DNA from: Streptomyces virginiae
Lineage (GTDB): Bacteria > Actinomycetota > Actinomycetes > Streptomycetales > Streptomycetaceae
Reading direction: 5' to 3'
NCBI RefSeq assembly: GCF_000720455.1
Contig: NZ_JOAK01000004.1
Coordinates: 256,512 to 320,511 of the forward strand
Length of the DNA stretch: 64,000 bases
The notes beneath the pieces are model-generated. The model ran no database searches. It saw only the letters and a list, made by a program, of their open reading frames with translations, and was not told where the DNA came from. Positions 1 to 9,379 of the stretch are shown in pieces; within the stretch, counting starts at the first letter, position 1; every line of letters begins with the position of its first letter. The position numbers and the translations under genes were made by a program.

Positions 1-560
1 CCCCGGCCGATCCCGCCGACCGGATCCTGCTCGACGCCCTGCTCGCCCTGCCCAGGTTCCACCGCCGCACCGTCCTGCTCTACGACGGCGTCGGCCTCGA
101 CCTGCCCGACACCGCCGCCGAGACGGAGGCCACCACCCCCGCCACCGGCAACCGCATCCTCAACGCGCACGCCGACCTCGCCGCCCGGGTGCCCGAACTG
201 GCCGACGTACCGGTCGAGAAGCAGTCCGCGGCGCTGCGGGAGCGGCTGGCCGCGCTGCGGCCGCCGTTCTCCCTCGACCCGCGCCCGGCGGCGGCGGTCC
301 GTGGCGGCGGCGAGCGGCGCACCCGGCAGTGGACCCGGGCAACCCTCGGGCTGACCGCGGTGATCACGGCCGCCACCGCCTACACGGCGGTGACCGCGCC
401 CACCCAGTACGATCCCCCGCTCGCACCCGGCGAGAGCGTCTCCGGGGTACCGCCGCTCAGCGGTCCGCAGCAGCTCACCGAACGGAGCAGGCAACTCCAC
501 GACAAGCTCCGCGCGGACCCGGAGGCGGGTCCGGCGCGCATCGCCCCGAGGCTCGACTGA
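1..560 (+). CDS. Sigma-factor-like protein, C-terminal part (truncated by window edge)
   Basis: The frame is open from base 3 of the window to the TGA at 558-560, so the start lies outside. The first ~50 visible residues (a LPRFHRRTVLLYDGVGLDLP-like stretch followed by an AETEATTPATGNRIL-like helix) resemble the helix-turn-helix of sigma-70 region 4 as found in ECF-type factors. A basic linker and one hydrophobic segment near the C-terminus (around TLGLTAVITAATAYTAVTAP) follow, then a hydrophilic tail. This layout suggests a DNA-binding domain tethered to the membrane, but only the C-terminal ~185 residues are visible, so the family call is an inference. The gene converges on sucD and is separated from it by a strong hairpin. 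Confidence 0.55.
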   Translation, partial: PADPADRILLDALLALPRFHRRTVLLYDGVGLDLPDTAAETEATTPATGNRILNAHADLAARVPELADVPVEKQSAALRERLAALRPPFSLDPRPAAAVRGGGERRTRQWTRATLGLTAVITAATAYTAVTAPTQYDPPLAPGESVSGVPPLSGPQQLTERSRQLHDKLRADPEAGPARIAPRLD

Positions 561-573
561 GACGGCGTACGCG

Positions 574-617
574 AACGGGCGTGGCCCGCACCCCGAGGGG
601 TGCGGGCCACGCCCGTT
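574..617. terminator. Bidirectional terminator hairpin, 21-bp perfect arms
   Basis: Bases 574-594 and 597-617 are perfect reverse complements (arms begin AACGGGCGTGG and end CCACGCCCGTT) with a CGAG-type turn. It lies between the 3' ends of the convergent sigma-like gene and sucD, so it can stop transcripts from both sides. There is no long T run, which is usual for Streptomyces terminators. Confidence 0.85.
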
Positions 618-635
618 CAGCCGTGAGGCCGGTGC

Positions 636-1526
636 CTACTGAGCGGCGTTCAGGATCGCGCGCGCGAGCTGGGCGGTCTCGGTCGGCGTCTTGCCGACCT
701 TGACGCCGGCGGCCTCGAGGGCCTCCTTCTTGGCCTGCGCGGTGCCGGAGGAGCCGGAGACGATGGCGCCGGCGTGGCCCATGGTCTTGCCCTCGGGGGC
801 GGTGAAGCCCGCGACGTAGCCGACGACCGGCTTGGTGACGTTCTTCGCGATGAAGTCCGCCGCACGCTCCTCGGCGTCGCCGCCGATCTCGCCGATCATG
901 ACGATCAGCTCGGTCTCCGGGTCGGCCTCGAAGGCCTCCAGGGCGTCGATGTGCGTGGTGCCGATGACCGGGTCGCCACCGATGCCGACGGCGGAGGTGA
1001 AGCCGATGTCGCGCAGCTCGTACATCATCTGGTAGGTCAGCGTGCCGGACTTGGACACGAGACCGATCTTGCCGGGCTTGGTGATGTCGCCCGGGATGAT
1101 GCCGGCGTTGGACTGGCCGGGGGTGATCAGACCCGGGCAGTTCGGGCCGATGATGCGGGTCTTGTTGCCCTTGGCGGTCGCGTACGCCCAGAAGGCGGCG
1201 GAGTCGTGCACCGCGATGCCCTCGGTGATGACGACGGCCAGCGGGATCTCGGCGTCGATGGCCTCGACGACGGCGGCCTTGGCGAAGGCCGGCGGGACGA
1301 AGAGGACGGAGACGTTGGCGCCCGTCTTCTCCATCGCCTCGGCGACGGAACCGAAGACCGGGACCTCGGTGCCGTCGAAGTCGACGGTGGTGCCGGCCTT
1401 GCGCGGGTTCACGCCGCCGACGATGTTGGTGCCGTCAGCCAGCATCAGCTTGGTGTGCTTCATGCCCGTGGCACCGGTCATGCCCTGGACGATGACCTTG
1501 CTGTCCTTGTTGAGGAAGATAGCCAT
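636..1526 (-). CDS. sucD: Succinyl-CoA synthetase (ADP-forming) alpha subunit
   Basis: Full-length 296-residue SucD. The N-terminal CoA-binding Rossmann domain ([18 protein letters not shown], then [14 protein letters not shown]) is followed by the ligase domain with [10 protein letters not shown] and the active-site phosphohistidine motif GHAGAI near residue 250. With SucC it interconverts succinyl-CoA and succinate with substrate-level phosphorylation in the cytosolic TCA cycle. The ATG at 1524-1526 lies 21 bp after the sucC stop, so the pair is one operon read right to left, ending at the hairpin 574-617. Nothing unusual in the sequence. Confidence 0.98.
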   Translation of the reverse strand: MAIFLNKDSKVIVQGMTGATGMKHTKLMLADGTNIVGGVNPRKAGTTVDFDGTEVPVFGSVAEAMEKTGANVSVLFVPPAFAKAAVVEAIDAEIPLAVVITEGIAVHDSAAFWAYATAKGNKTRIIGPNCPGLITPGQSNAGIIPGDITKPGKIGLVSKSGTLTYQMMYELRDIGFTSAVGIGGDPVIGTTHIDALEAFEADPETELIVMIGEIGGDAEERAADFIAKNVTKPVVGYVAGFTAPEGKTMGHAGAIVSGSSGTAQAKKEALEAAGVKVGKTPTETAQLARAILNAAQ

Positions 1527-1547
1527 GTGAGTCTTTGACCTCTGCCC

Positions 1548-2726
1548 TTACTTCGCAGCCGCGAGCTCGGCGGCCTTGTCGGCCGCGCCGTCCATGGTGT
1601 CCACGCGCTGCACCAGCGGGTGGTTGGCGTCCGAGAGGATCTTGCGACCCAGCTCGGCGTTGTTGCCGTCGAGACGGACGACGAGCGGCTTGGTGACCGC
1701 CTCGCCCTTCTCCTCCAGCAGGGCCAGCGCCTGGACGATGCCGTTGGCGACCTCGTCGCACGCGGTGATGCCACCGAAGACGTTGACGAAGACGGACTTG
1801 ACGTCCGGGTCCCCGAGGATGATCTCGAGACCGTTGGCCATGACGGCGGCGGAGGCGCCACCGCCGATGTCCAGGAAGTTGGCGGGCTTGACGCCACCGT
1901 GGTTCTCACCGGCGTAGGCGACGACGTCCAGGGTGCTCATGACGAGACCCGCGCCGTTGCCGATGATGCCGACCTCACCGTCGAGCTTGACGTAGTTGAG
2001 GTTCTTCGCCTTGGCGGCGGCCTCGAGCGGGTTCGCGGCCGCGTGGTCCACGAACTCCTCGTGACCCGGCTGGCGGAACTCGGCGTTCTCGTCGAGCGAA
2101 ACCTTGCCGTCGAGGGCGATGACCTCGCCGGAGGCGACCTTCGCGAGCGGGTTGACCTCGACGAGGAGCGCGTCCTCGGCGATGAAGGTGTCCCACAGGG
2201 TCACGAGGACCTCGGCGACCTTCTCGGCGACCTCGGCCGGGAACTGCGCCAGCGCGACGATCTCGCGGGCCTTCTCGATGGTCACGCCCTCGTTGGCGTT
2301 CACCGGGACCTTGGCGAGCTTCTCCGGGGTCTCCTCGGCGACCTGCTCGATGTCCATGCCGCCCGCGACCGAGGCCATGGCCAGGAAGGTGCGGTTGGTG
2401 CGGTCGAGGAGGTACGAGACGTAGTACTCCTCAAGGATCTCGGGAGCGGTCTCCGCGATCATCACCTTGTGGACCGTGTGGCCCTTGATGTCCATGCCCA
2501 GGATGTCCGTCGCGCGGGCGACGGCCTCGTCCGGGGTGGCGGCCAGCTTCACGCCGCCGGCCTTGCCGCGGCCGCCGACCTTCACCTGCGCCTTGACGAC
2601 CGACTTGCCGCCCAGCCGCTCGGTGGCCTCGCGAGCCGCCTCAGGCGTGTCGATGACTTCACCGGCCAGCACCGGTACACCGTGCTTGGCGAAGAGGTCC
2701 CTCGCCTGGTACTCGAACAGGTCCAC
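1548..2726 (-). CDS. sucC: Succinyl-CoA synthetase (ADP-forming) beta subunit
   Basis: Full-length 392-residue SucC starting at a GTG (2724-2726; [19 protein letters not shown]), preceded by an AAGGGA ribosome-binding stretch. The N-terminal half is an ATP-grasp domain and the C-terminal half the flavodoxin-like CoA-ligase domain ([13 protein letters not shown], then LDIGGGASA). It provides the nucleotide-binding half of succinyl-CoA synthetase and is the first gene of sucCD. The 291-bp upstream region holds the presumed promoter and two short inverted repeats. Confidence 0.98.
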   Translation of the reverse strand: MDLFEYQARDLFAKHGVPVLAGEVIDTPEAAREATERLGGKSVVKAQVKVGGRGKAGGVKLAATPDEAVARATDILGMDIKGHTVHKVMIAETAPEILEEYYVSYLLDRTNRTFLAMASVAGGMDIEQVAEETPEKLAKVPVNANEGVTIEKAREIVALAQFPAEVAEKVAEVLVTLWDTFIAEDALLVEVNPLAKVASGEVIALDGKVSLDENAEFRQPGHEEFVDHAAANPLEAAAKAKNLNYVKLDGEVGIIGNGAGLVMSTLDVVAYAGENHGGVKPANFLDIGGGASAAVMANGLEIILGDPDVKSVFVNVFGGITACDEVANGIVQALALLEEKGEAVTKPLVVRLDGNNAELGRKILSDANHPLVQRVDTMDGAADKAAELAAAK

Positions 2727-3017
2727 GCGCGTCCGTCCCTTGTCTTTTTAAAGATTCGCAGTGATTCGCGGTTGTCTGCTATCTGCGTGGGCGTGCCGCG
2801 GAGGGCAACGTGACGGCGCTGTCACAAGGAAGGCGCACACGGTGACCGTGGACGCGGCATGTCCGTCCGGCAGGTTATCCCCGTGGGGCGTGCGTCCCTA
2901 AATCGCAGATCACACCTGAGCGGTGATACCTGTCACAGAACACCTCACGGTTGAACTGGAAATTCGTGTGATCGGCCGATTCACACGGGGTGCCGGGGCG
3001 GGCGTGTCGGAGGATCG
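2727..3017. promoter_or_regulatory. Intergenic region upstream of sucC with two inverted repeats
   Basis: No gene is seen here. Two small dyads stand out: GTGAC-N6-GTCAC at 2810-2825 and ATCAC-N9-GTGAT at 2909-2927. Both lie upstream of sucC (transcribed leftwards) and downstream of the VWA gene, which also reads leftwards. They are plausible operator half-sites, but I cannot assign a regulator. Confidence 0.35.
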
Positions 3018-4214
3018 TCAGGGGGTCGGCAGGGGCCGCTTCTCCAGCGCCGCGGCCATCACCTCCGGGAACAGGTCGGGGGTGCAGGCGAAGGCCGGCG
3101 CACCGAGCGCGGCGAGGGCCGCGGCGTGCTCGCGGTCGTAGGCCGGGGCCCCCTCGTCGGACAGGGCCAGCAGGGTCACGAACTCCACGCCCGCCCCCTT
3201 CATGGCGGCCACGCGCTTCAGCATCTCGTTGCGTATGCCGCCCTCGTAGAGATCGCTGATGAGGACGACGACCGTGTCGGCGGGTCGGGTGATCTTCGAC
3301 TGGCAGTAGGCGAGGGCGCGGTTGATGTCCGTGCCGCCGCCCAGCTGGGTGCCGAAGAGGACGTCGACCGGGTCGTCGAGCTGGTCGGTCAGGTCGACGA
3401 CGGCGGTGTCGAACACGACCAGGCGGGTGGCGATCGAGCGCATGGAGGCGAGGACCGCGCCGAAGACGGAGGCGTAGACGACGGAGGCCGCCATCGAACC
3501 CGACTGGTCGATGCAGAGGATCACCTCTTTCTTCACCGATTGCGCCGCCCGGCCGTATCCGATCAGCCGCTCGGGGACGACGGTGCCGTATTCGGGCAGG
3601 TAGTTCTTGAGGTTGGCGCGGATCGTGCGGTCCCAGTCGATGTCGCGGTGGCGCGGGCGGCTGATCCGGGCGGAGCGGTCGAGCGCTCCGGTGAGGGTGG
3701 CCCGGGTGCGGGTCGCGAGCCGCTTCTCCAGCTGCTCCACCACCTTGCGGACCACGGCCCGCGCCGTCTCCTTCGTCGTCTCGGGCATCGCCTTGTTCAG
3801 GGAGAGCAGGGTGCCGACCAGGTGGACGTCCGGTTCGACGGCTTCCAGCATCTCCGGCTCCAGCAGCAGGGCGGACAGTCCGAGCCGCTCGATCGCGTCG
3901 CGCTGCATCACCTGGACCACCGAGCTGGGGAAGTACGTCCGGATGTCCCCGAGCCAGCGGGCCACGTTCGGCGCGGAGCCGCCGAGCCCGGCCGAGCGCG
4001 CCGCCCCCGAGGTCCTGCGCGGACCCCCTTCGCCGCCTCCGCCGTACAGCGCGCCGAGCGCCGCGTCCATCGCCGCGTCCCGCCCGGTCAGCGCGTGCCC
4101 GGTGCCGTCCGCGTCTCCGCCGCCGAGCACCATCCGCCACCGCCGCAGCCGCTCGCCTCCGGCGGAGCCCGCGGTGTCCTGTGCCGCCGCCACGCCCATG
4201 TCCGTACCGCTCAT
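3018..4214 (-). CDS. VWA-domain (CoxE-like) protein
   Basis: A 398-residue cytosolic protein. The C-terminal half is a von Willebrand A domain with an intact MIDAS motif DQSGS (D236, S238, S240) and a later ISDLYEGG acidic loop. The N-terminal half is helical and Gly/Arg-rich, as in CoxE/YehP-type partners of MoxR ATPases. VWA proteins of this type work as metal-ion-dependent partners of MoxR AAA+ proteins in remodelling complexes (family knowledge). The ATG at 4214 is preferred over an in-frame GTG at 4244 because GGAGGGG lies 8-10 bases before it. It follows the DUF5682-like gene by about 40 bp, completing a three-gene leftward operon MoxR-DUF5682-VWA. Confidence 0.85.
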   Translation of the reverse strand: MSGTDMGVAAAQDTAGSAGGERLRRWRMVLGGGDADGTGHALTGRDAAMDAALGALYGGGGEGGPRRTSGAARSAGLGGSAPNVARWLGDIRTYFPSSVVQVMQRDAIERLGLSALLLEPEMLEAVEPDVHLVGTLLSLNKAMPETTKETARAVVRKVVEQLEKRLATRTRATLTGALDRSARISRPRHRDIDWDRTIRANLKNYLPEYGTVVPERLIGYGRAAQSVKKEVILCIDQSGSMAASVVYASVFGAVLASMRSIATRLVVFDTAVVDLTDQLDDPVDVLFGTQLGGGTDINRALAYCQSKITRPADTVVVLISDLYEGGIRNEMLKRVAAMKGAGVEFVTLLALSDEGAPAYDREHAAALAALGAPAFACTPDLFPEVMAAALEKRPLPTP

Positions 4215-4254
4215 CCGTCGATCCCCTCCACTTGTCGTATCCACCGGCCGGCGC

Positions 4255-6546
4255 TCAGGCGGCCGCGACCCCGTCGGGAGACGCGAGCAGCATCCGGACC
4301 AGCTCCGTCACCGCGTCCGCCCGCTCCGGATCGAGATCGGGGGCGAAGCCCTCGGGAGCCGATCCCGTCGCGCGCGCCGCCTGCGCGGAGGCGGCCGGAC
4401 CGCGCCGGACCAGCTCGCCCAGCGTCCGCTTCACCCCCGGCTCGTACGCCCCGAACGTCCGCCTCAGCAGCGGCAGCACGTCGGTGAAGGCGCGCTCCGG
4501 GACCCCCACCAGCCAGGTGTCGATCAGGCCCAGCAGCCGGTCGTCGTGGACCAGCAGGGTGCCGCCGCCCGAACTCCCGCCCGCGAAGCCCTCGATCCAG
4601 CCCGCCGCGTCGGCGGGCGGGGCCGCCGGGGACAGCGCGAGCCCCATCAGCCGGGCCGTCTCCCCGGCCTCCAGCCGCCCGTCGTCGAGGAGGAGCCGGG
4701 CCGCCCTGCCACGGATGACGCCCGGCACGGTGTCCCGGTCCGCCAGCGTCCGCAGCACGGCGGACCAGCGCTCCCGCAGCCCGTCGTCGGCGTCCGCGAG
4801 CAGGCCGACCGCCGCGTGCACGCCGTCCACGTGGCCGCGCAGCTCCGCCGCCGCGTCGGCGTCCAGACCGGCCGCGCAGGCCGGCGGGAGCGCGACGCAT
4901 ATCCGCTCGGCGAGCCCGGCCGCGACCGCGCCGAGCGCCGTCGCGTCGGTGCCCCGTACGTCCCCGTACCGCAGTGAACGGGCCAGCGCCGGCAGGGCCT
5001 TCGCGAGCCGTGCGACGTCGGTGTCCAGCGCGGCGCGGTCCGCGAGGGCCCGCAGTACGGCGGGCAGCGCCTCGGACAGTCCGGCGAGGAGGCACTTTTC
5101 GGCCAGCTCCGTCACCTCGCCCAGCTCCTCGGCGGCCGCCGCGTCCGCCTCCGCCCTGGCGGTGGCCGCGGCGAGGACGGTGGTGCCCCAGATCCCGGCC
5201 TCGGCCACCCGGACGGACAGCTCCGGCTCCCAGCGCAGCCGCCAGGTCTCCCGGAAGGTTCCGGTGCTGCTGCGGGAGGCGGTCGGGGTGCCCCAGCCGA
5301 TGCCGAGCAGCCGCAGCCGGTGCAGCAGCAGGGACTTGGCCGCGTCGGTGTCCTTGCGCAGGTCGAGTTCCAGCTCGCGTTCCTGCGCCTCCGCCTTGAG
5401 CCGCAGGGAGCGCTGCTGCCGCGTCAGGTCCCGCTGGAGGGGGACGACGGGCGCCCCGTCCGGGACCTCGCCGAGCACGTCGCCGACGACGAGGCGGTCC
5501 TCGATGAGCGCGAGCGGTATGTCGGAGCCGTCGCACATCACCGCCCGCACCGATTCCAGGGTCTCGGTCAGACCGGGCAGGGGCCGCCCCCGCATCGCGG
5601 CCAGGGTCTCGGCGAGCCGGACCGCTTCGATGACGTGCGCCGAGGACACCTGCCGGTCCTCCTCGCGCAGCAGGCCGGCGACCTTGGTCAGCCACCGCTC
5701 GACGGGCCGGTCCCGGGCGGAGAAGAGGTGGGCGTACCAGCCGGGCGAGGTGATCCCCGCTCCGTACCCGCCGGCCCGGGCGAGCCGGCGGTGGGTCCAC
5801 GGCACCCAGGTGGTCTCCACCTTGACCTTCGCCAGCCCCGTCAGCAGCGCCTTGTCGGCGGCCACGGTGGTCTTCGCCCGCAGCGCCGGGACGTGCCAGG
5901 CGCCGCACACCACGGCGTACCCGTCGCCGAACTCGCGGCGGGCGGCCCGCATCCGCTGGCGCATGTACGCCTCGCGGACCAGGTCGCGGTGGTGGCCGCC
6001 GTCGCCGTAGGTCTCGCGCAGGGCGCCCATGGCCTCCCCGAGCGCCTCGAACGCGCCGAGCGCCTCCTCGCCCGCACCGCCGGTCCCCCGGTGCTCGACG
6101 ACGTCCTCCCACCAGCGCTCGGGGTCGTCGTACCCGGCGGTCCCGGCGAGCACCGCGAGGGGGTCCAGCCTGACCGCGTCGGACTCGGCACGGTCGGGGT
6201 CCGGCTCCCCGGCGGCGGCCAGTGAGTGGGCGGCGGGCAGGTCCATGAAGCGGACCGGTACGCCCGCCTCCTGTGCCCAGCGGATCGCGACCCACTCCGG
6301 GGAGAAGTCGGCGAGCGGCCAGAACGCGGCCCGGCCCGGGTCGTCCGCGGCGTGCGCGAGCAGCGCCACGGGCGGCCGCATGCCGGGGTCGGCGGCCAGT
6401 TCCAGCAGTGCGTCGCCCTCGGGCGGCCCCTCGATCAGCACGGCCGCCGGGCGGGCCTCGTCCAGCGCGGCCCGGACCGCGCGGGCCGATCCGGGTCCGT
6501 GGTGGCGCACGCCGAGGAGCAGCGGGCCCTGGCGGGCGGTGCTCAT
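4255..6546 (-). CDS. DUF5682-like protein of MoxR-VWA gene block
   Basis: A large cytosolic protein of 763 residues without membrane segments. It starts MSTARQGPLLLGVRHHGPGS and continues with a VLIEGPPEGDALL stretch. A G-x-x-H then later I/V-E-x-P pattern like this recalls TraB/ChaN-type folds, but that is only inference. The middle holds a GYAVVCGAWHVPAL motif with a histidine; the C-terminal half is helical and repeat-like. I assign it to the DUF5682 group from memory of this N-terminus and context. Its ATG (6544-6546) overlaps the TGA of the upstream MoxR gene as ATGA, so the two are translationally coupled. The biochemical function is unknown. Confidence 0.75.
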   Translation of the reverse strand: MSTARQGPLLLGVRHHGPGSARAVRAALDEARPAAVLIEGPPEGDALLELAADPGMRPPVALLAHAADDPGRAAFWPLADFSPEWVAIRWAQEAGVPVRFMDLPAAHSLAAAGEPDPDRAESDAVRLDPLAVLAGTAGYDDPERWWEDVVEHRGTGGAGEEALGAFEALGEAMGALRETYGDGGHHRDLVREAYMRQRMRAARREFGDGYAVVCGAWHVPALRAKTTVAADKALLTGLAKVKVETTWVPWTHRRLARAGGYGAGITSPGWYAHLFSARDRPVERWLTKVAGLLREEDRQVSSAHVIEAVRLAETLAAMRGRPLPGLTETLESVRAVMCDGSDIPLALIEDRLVVGDVLGEVPDGAPVVPLQRDLTRQQRSLRLKAEAQERELELDLRKDTDAAKSLLLHRLRLLGIGWGTPTASRSSTGTFRETWRLRWEPELSVRVAEAGIWGTTVLAAATARAEADAAAAEELGEVTELAEKCLLAGLSEALPAVLRALADRAALDTDVARLAKALPALARSLRYGDVRGTDATALGAVAAGLAERICVALPPACAAGLDADAAAELRGHVDGVHAAVGLLADADDGLRERWSAVLRTLADRDTVPGVIRGRAARLLLDDGRLEAGETARLMGLALSPAAPPADAAGWIEGFAGGSSGGGTLLVHDDRLLGLIDTWLVGVPERAFTDVLPLLRRTFGAYEPGVKRTLGELVRRGPAASAQAARATGSAPEGFAPDLDPERADAVTELVRMLLASPDGVAAA

Positions 6547-7649
6547 ACCGTCACCTCCCGGCAGGCCCGGTAGAAGTCCTTCCAGCCGTCGCGCTCGCGG
6601 ACCACGGCCTCCAGGTACTCCTGCCAGACGACCTTGTCTGCCGCCGGGTCGCGCACGACCGCGCCGAGGATCCCCGCGGCCACGTCGGAGGGGCGCAGGA
6701 CGCCGTCCCCGAAGTGGGCCGCCAGGGCCAGGCCGTTGGTGACGACGGAGATGGCCTCGGCGGTGGAGAGGGTGCCGCTGGGCGACTTCACCTTCGTGCG
6801 GCCGTCGCCGGTGACGCCGTCGCGCAGCTCGCGGAAGACGGTGACGACGCGGCGGATCTCCTCCAGGCCCTCGGGCACGGCCGGCAGGTCGAGGGCGCGG
6901 CCCATCTGGTCGACGCGGCGGGCCACGATGTCGACCTCGGCGTCCGCGGTGGCGGGCAGCGGCAGGACGACGGTGTTGAAGCGGCGGCGCAGCGCGCTGG
7001 AGAGCTCGTTGACCCCGCGGTCGCGGTCGTTGGCGGTGGCGATGAGGTTGAAGCCGCGCACGGCCTGGACCTCTTCGCCGAGCTCCGGTATCGGCAGGGT
7101 CTTCTCGGACAGGACGGTGATGAGGGTGTCCTGGACGTCGGCGGGGATGCGGGTGAGCTCCTCGACGCGGGCGGTCATGCCGTCGGCCATGGCCCGCATG
7201 ACGGGGCTGGGGACGAGGGCTTCGCGGCTGGGGCCCTGGGCGAGGAGCCGGGCGTAGTTCCAGCCGTACCGGATGGCCTCTTCCGGGGTGCCGGCGGTGC
7301 CCTGGACGAGGAGGGTGGAGTCGCCGCTGACTGCGGCCGCGAGGTGCTCGGACACCCAGGTCTTGGCGGTGCCGGGAACACCGAGCAGGAGCAGGGCGCG
7401 GTCGGTGGCCAGGGTGGTGACCGCGACTTCGACGATGCGGCGCGGGCCGACGTACTTGGGTGTGATCACCGTGCCGTCGTCGAGGGTGCCGCCGAGCAGG
7501 TAGGTGGCGACGGCCCACGGGGAGAGCTTCCAGCGGGTCGGGCGGGGCCTGTCGTCGGCGGCCGCCAGGGCTTTCAGTTCGTGCGCGAAGGCGTCTTCGG
7601 CGTGCGGTCGCAGCGCCTCGGCGCCGATGCCGTTCTCGGGCTTGCTCAT
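6543..7649 (-). CDS. MoxR-family AAA+ ATPase
   Basis: A 368-residue AAA+ protein. Walker A is GVPGTAKT (90-97), sensor 1 is IATANDRD (N207) and the arginine-finger region is RRRF (221-224). The Walker B position reads ARVEELTR, without the usual hydrophobic-DE pattern of MoxR proteins, although two glutamates are present. The C-terminal lid (residues ~250-360) is helical. MoxR ATPases act as chaperone-like remodelers with VWA partners, and the VWA gene is two genes downstream. The start at 7647-7649 follows GGAGGGGG. It is divergent from the SWIM gene at 7784, leaving 134 bp for a shared promoter region. Confidence 0.88.
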   Translation of the reverse strand: MSKPENGIGAEALRPHAEDAFAHELKALAAADDRPRPTRWKLSPWAVATYLLGGTLDDGTVITPKYVGPRRIVEVAVTTLATDRALLLLGVPGTAKTWVSEHLAAAVSGDSTLLVQGTAGTPEEAIRYGWNYARLLAQGPSREALVPSPVMRAMADGMTARVEELTRIPADVQDTLITVLSEKTLPIPELGEEVQAVRGFNLIATANDRDRGVNELSSALRRRFNTVVLPLPATADAEVDIVARRVDQMGRALDLPAVPEGLEEIRRVVTVFRELRDGVTGDGRTKVKSPSGTLSTAEAISVVTNGLALAAHFGDGVLRPSDVAAGILGAVVRDPAADKVVWQEYLEAVVRERDGWKDFYRACREVTV

Positions 7650-7783
7650 GGTCCCCCTCCAATGCTCGGCAGCCGCTCCCGACTGCTGTTCCCACGGTGC
7701 ACCACGCCACTGACAACGCCCCCCACTCATCACGTCGTTGCAGGTCAGGGCGATTGTCAGAGGGGGTCTCTACGGTGGTTCAC

Positions 7784-9127
7784 ATGACTGAGCAGGGGGT
7801 CCGCTGGACGGCGGAACAGGTACTGGCTCTGGCTCCTGACGATGCCTCACGCAAGGCGGGTGGCAAACTCGGCGGGGCGGGGCCATGGTCACAGATCGGA
7901 GGTTCCGCTTCCGGTTCTGTGTGGGGGTTGTGCAAGGGCAGCGGGAGCAATCCGTACCGGACGGTCGTCGACCTGACGGGACCGGCCTACAAGTGCTCCT
8001 GCCCGAGCCGGAAGTTCCCGTGCAAGCACGCACTGGGACTGCTCCTGCTCTGGTCCGCCGAGGGGGTCGGTGAGCCCGGGGAGGCGCCGGACTGGGCCGC
8101 GCAGTGGCTGGCGGACCGTGCGGCCAAGGCCGCGCGGACGGCGGCCGGGGCGACCGGGCCGGTGGACGAGGAGGGGGCACGGCGCCGGGCCGAGCGGCGG
8201 GCGGCGCGCATCGGGGCGGGCGTGGGCGAGCTGGAACAGCGGCTGGCCGACCTGATGCGCGGCGGCCTCGCAGGCCAGGAGCACGCGGGGTACGCGGCGT
8301 GGGAGGAGACCGCCGCCAGGATGGTGGACGCCCAGGCGCCCGGACTGGCCGGTCGCGTAAGGGAGTTGGGGACGATACCCAGTTGCGGCCCCGGCTGGCC
8401 CGCCCGGATGCTGGAGGAGGCGGCGCTGCTGCACCTGCTGGACCGGGCCTGGATGGGGGTGACGGGGCTTCCGGACCAGTTGGCGGCGACCGTGCGCAGC
8501 CGGGTGGGACTGCCGGCCTCCGGGGAGGGGGAGGCCGTACGGGACCGCTGGCTGGTGCTCGCCCAGTACGACTCGGCGTCGCCGGACGGCCGGCTCACCA
8601 CCCGGCGGATATGGCTGCGGGGGCTGTCGGGGGGACGGCCCGCGCTGGTGCTGGACTTCGGACCGCCCGGGCGCCCGCCGGGGCTGGCGCTGCCGGTGGG
8701 GCTGGTGCTGGAGGCGGAGATGCGTTTCCGGGCCGGCTCGGCGGGGCTGCGGGCGGACCTCGGGGAGAGGTTCGCGGCGGCCGCGCCGTGCACGGAGGTT
8801 CCGGCCGGGGTGAGTACACGGGCGGCCCTGGAGGCCTACGGGGCGGCGCTGCGGGAGGACCCGTGGCTGGAGTCCTGGCCGGTGGTGCTCGGTCCGGTGG
8901 TTCCGATACCGGGAGAGCTCGGCTGGCAGCTGGCGGACGCGGAGGGCACCTCCGCCCTGCCGGTGCCCCTCACCGGGGCGGGCAGCCGCTCCCGCGGAGG
9001 GCTGTGGCAGCTGGCCGCGTTGTCGGGCGGGGGCCCGGTGACGGTCTTCGGCGAGTGCGGCCACCGCGGGTTCACCCCGCTGACGGCATGGCAGCCCGGC
9101 TCTTCCGAGCCGGTCGCCCTGTCCTGA
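7784..9127 (+). CDS. SWIM zinc-finger protein
   Basis: A 447-residue protein with an N-terminal SWIM motif, CxC-x6-CxH: C71, C73, C80 and H82, in the context YKCSCPSRKFPCKHALGLL. SWIM fingers bind zinc and commonly mediate DNA or protein contacts (family knowledge). The rest is Arg/Ala-rich helix followed by a beta-rich region, with no recognised enzyme motif. The ATG at 7784 is used; an in-frame GTG at 7775 is possible. It is divergent from the MoxR-DUF5682-VWA operon and is followed by a DUF5691-like gene, so it probably belongs to the same functional unit. Confidence 0.85.
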   Translation: MTEQGVRWTAEQVLALAPDDASRKAGGKLGGAGPWSQIGGSASGSVWGLCKGSGSNPYRTVVDLTGPAYKCSCPSRKFPCKHALGLLLLWSAEGVGEPGEAPDWAAQWLADRAAKAARTAAGATGPVDEEGARRRAERRAARIGAGVGELEQRLADLMRGGLAGQEHAGYAAWEETAARMVDAQAPGLAGRVRELGTIPSCGPGWPARMLEEAALLHLLDRAWMGVTGLPDQLAATVRSRVGLPASGEGEAVRDRWLVLAQYDSASPDGRLTTRRIWLRGLSGGRPALVLDFGPPGRPPGLALPVGLVLEAEMRFRAGSAGLRADLGERFAAAAPCTEVPAGVSTRAALEAYGAALREDPWLESWPVVLGPVVPIPGELGWQLADAEGTSALPVPLTGAGSRSRGGLWQLAALSGGGPVTVFGECGHRGFTPLTAWQPGSSEPVALS

Positions 9128-9256
9128 GCGGGACAGGGAACGGACAACGACATCGCAGGGGGCCTGGGGGGTCCTGTGCCGTCACACGAGGACGGCCGGG
9201 AGAGGTGCGGCGCCGGGGGGCGCCGTGGACGCAACGACGAGGAGCCGGGGGGCTTT

Positions 9257-9280
9257 CATGAACGACAACCACGCCAGTTG
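9257..9280 (+). other. Candidate 7-codon leader ORF
   Basis: ATG-AAC-GAC-AAC-CAC-GCC-AGT-TGA encodes MNDNHAS, preceded by GAGGAG and a G6 run. It ends 25 bp before a strong hairpin and about 100 bp before the DUF5691-like gene. It could be a translated leader or an accidental ORF; the sequence alone cannot decide. Confidence 0.25.
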
Positions 9281-9304
9281 ACCGAAGCCGTACGAGGAAC
9301 AGAC

Positions 9305-9339
9305 TGCCCCGGTCCCGCGGAGGGGGCGGGACCGGGGCA
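9305..9339. terminator. Hairpin ahead of DUF5691-like gene
   Basis: Thirteen-bp perfect arms (TGCCCCGGTCCCG at 9305-9317, CGGGACCGGGGCA at 9327-9339) with a 9-nt loop. It sits between the SWIM gene and the next gene on the same strand, so it is either a terminator of the SWIM transcript or an attenuating hairpin in a leader. Confidence 0.6.
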
Positions 9340-9379
9340 CCGGACACGACCGAGGACGAGCAGCGAGGGAGGGGCACCG

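Noticed and set aside
4255..7716. A single 1153-codon minus-strand frame spanning the MoxR and DUF5682-like genes
   Set aside because: The MoxR part has its own frame with intact AAA+ motifs, and the DUF5682-like protein starts at 6546 with an ATGA junction. The N-terminal part of the long frame is antisense-like sequence.
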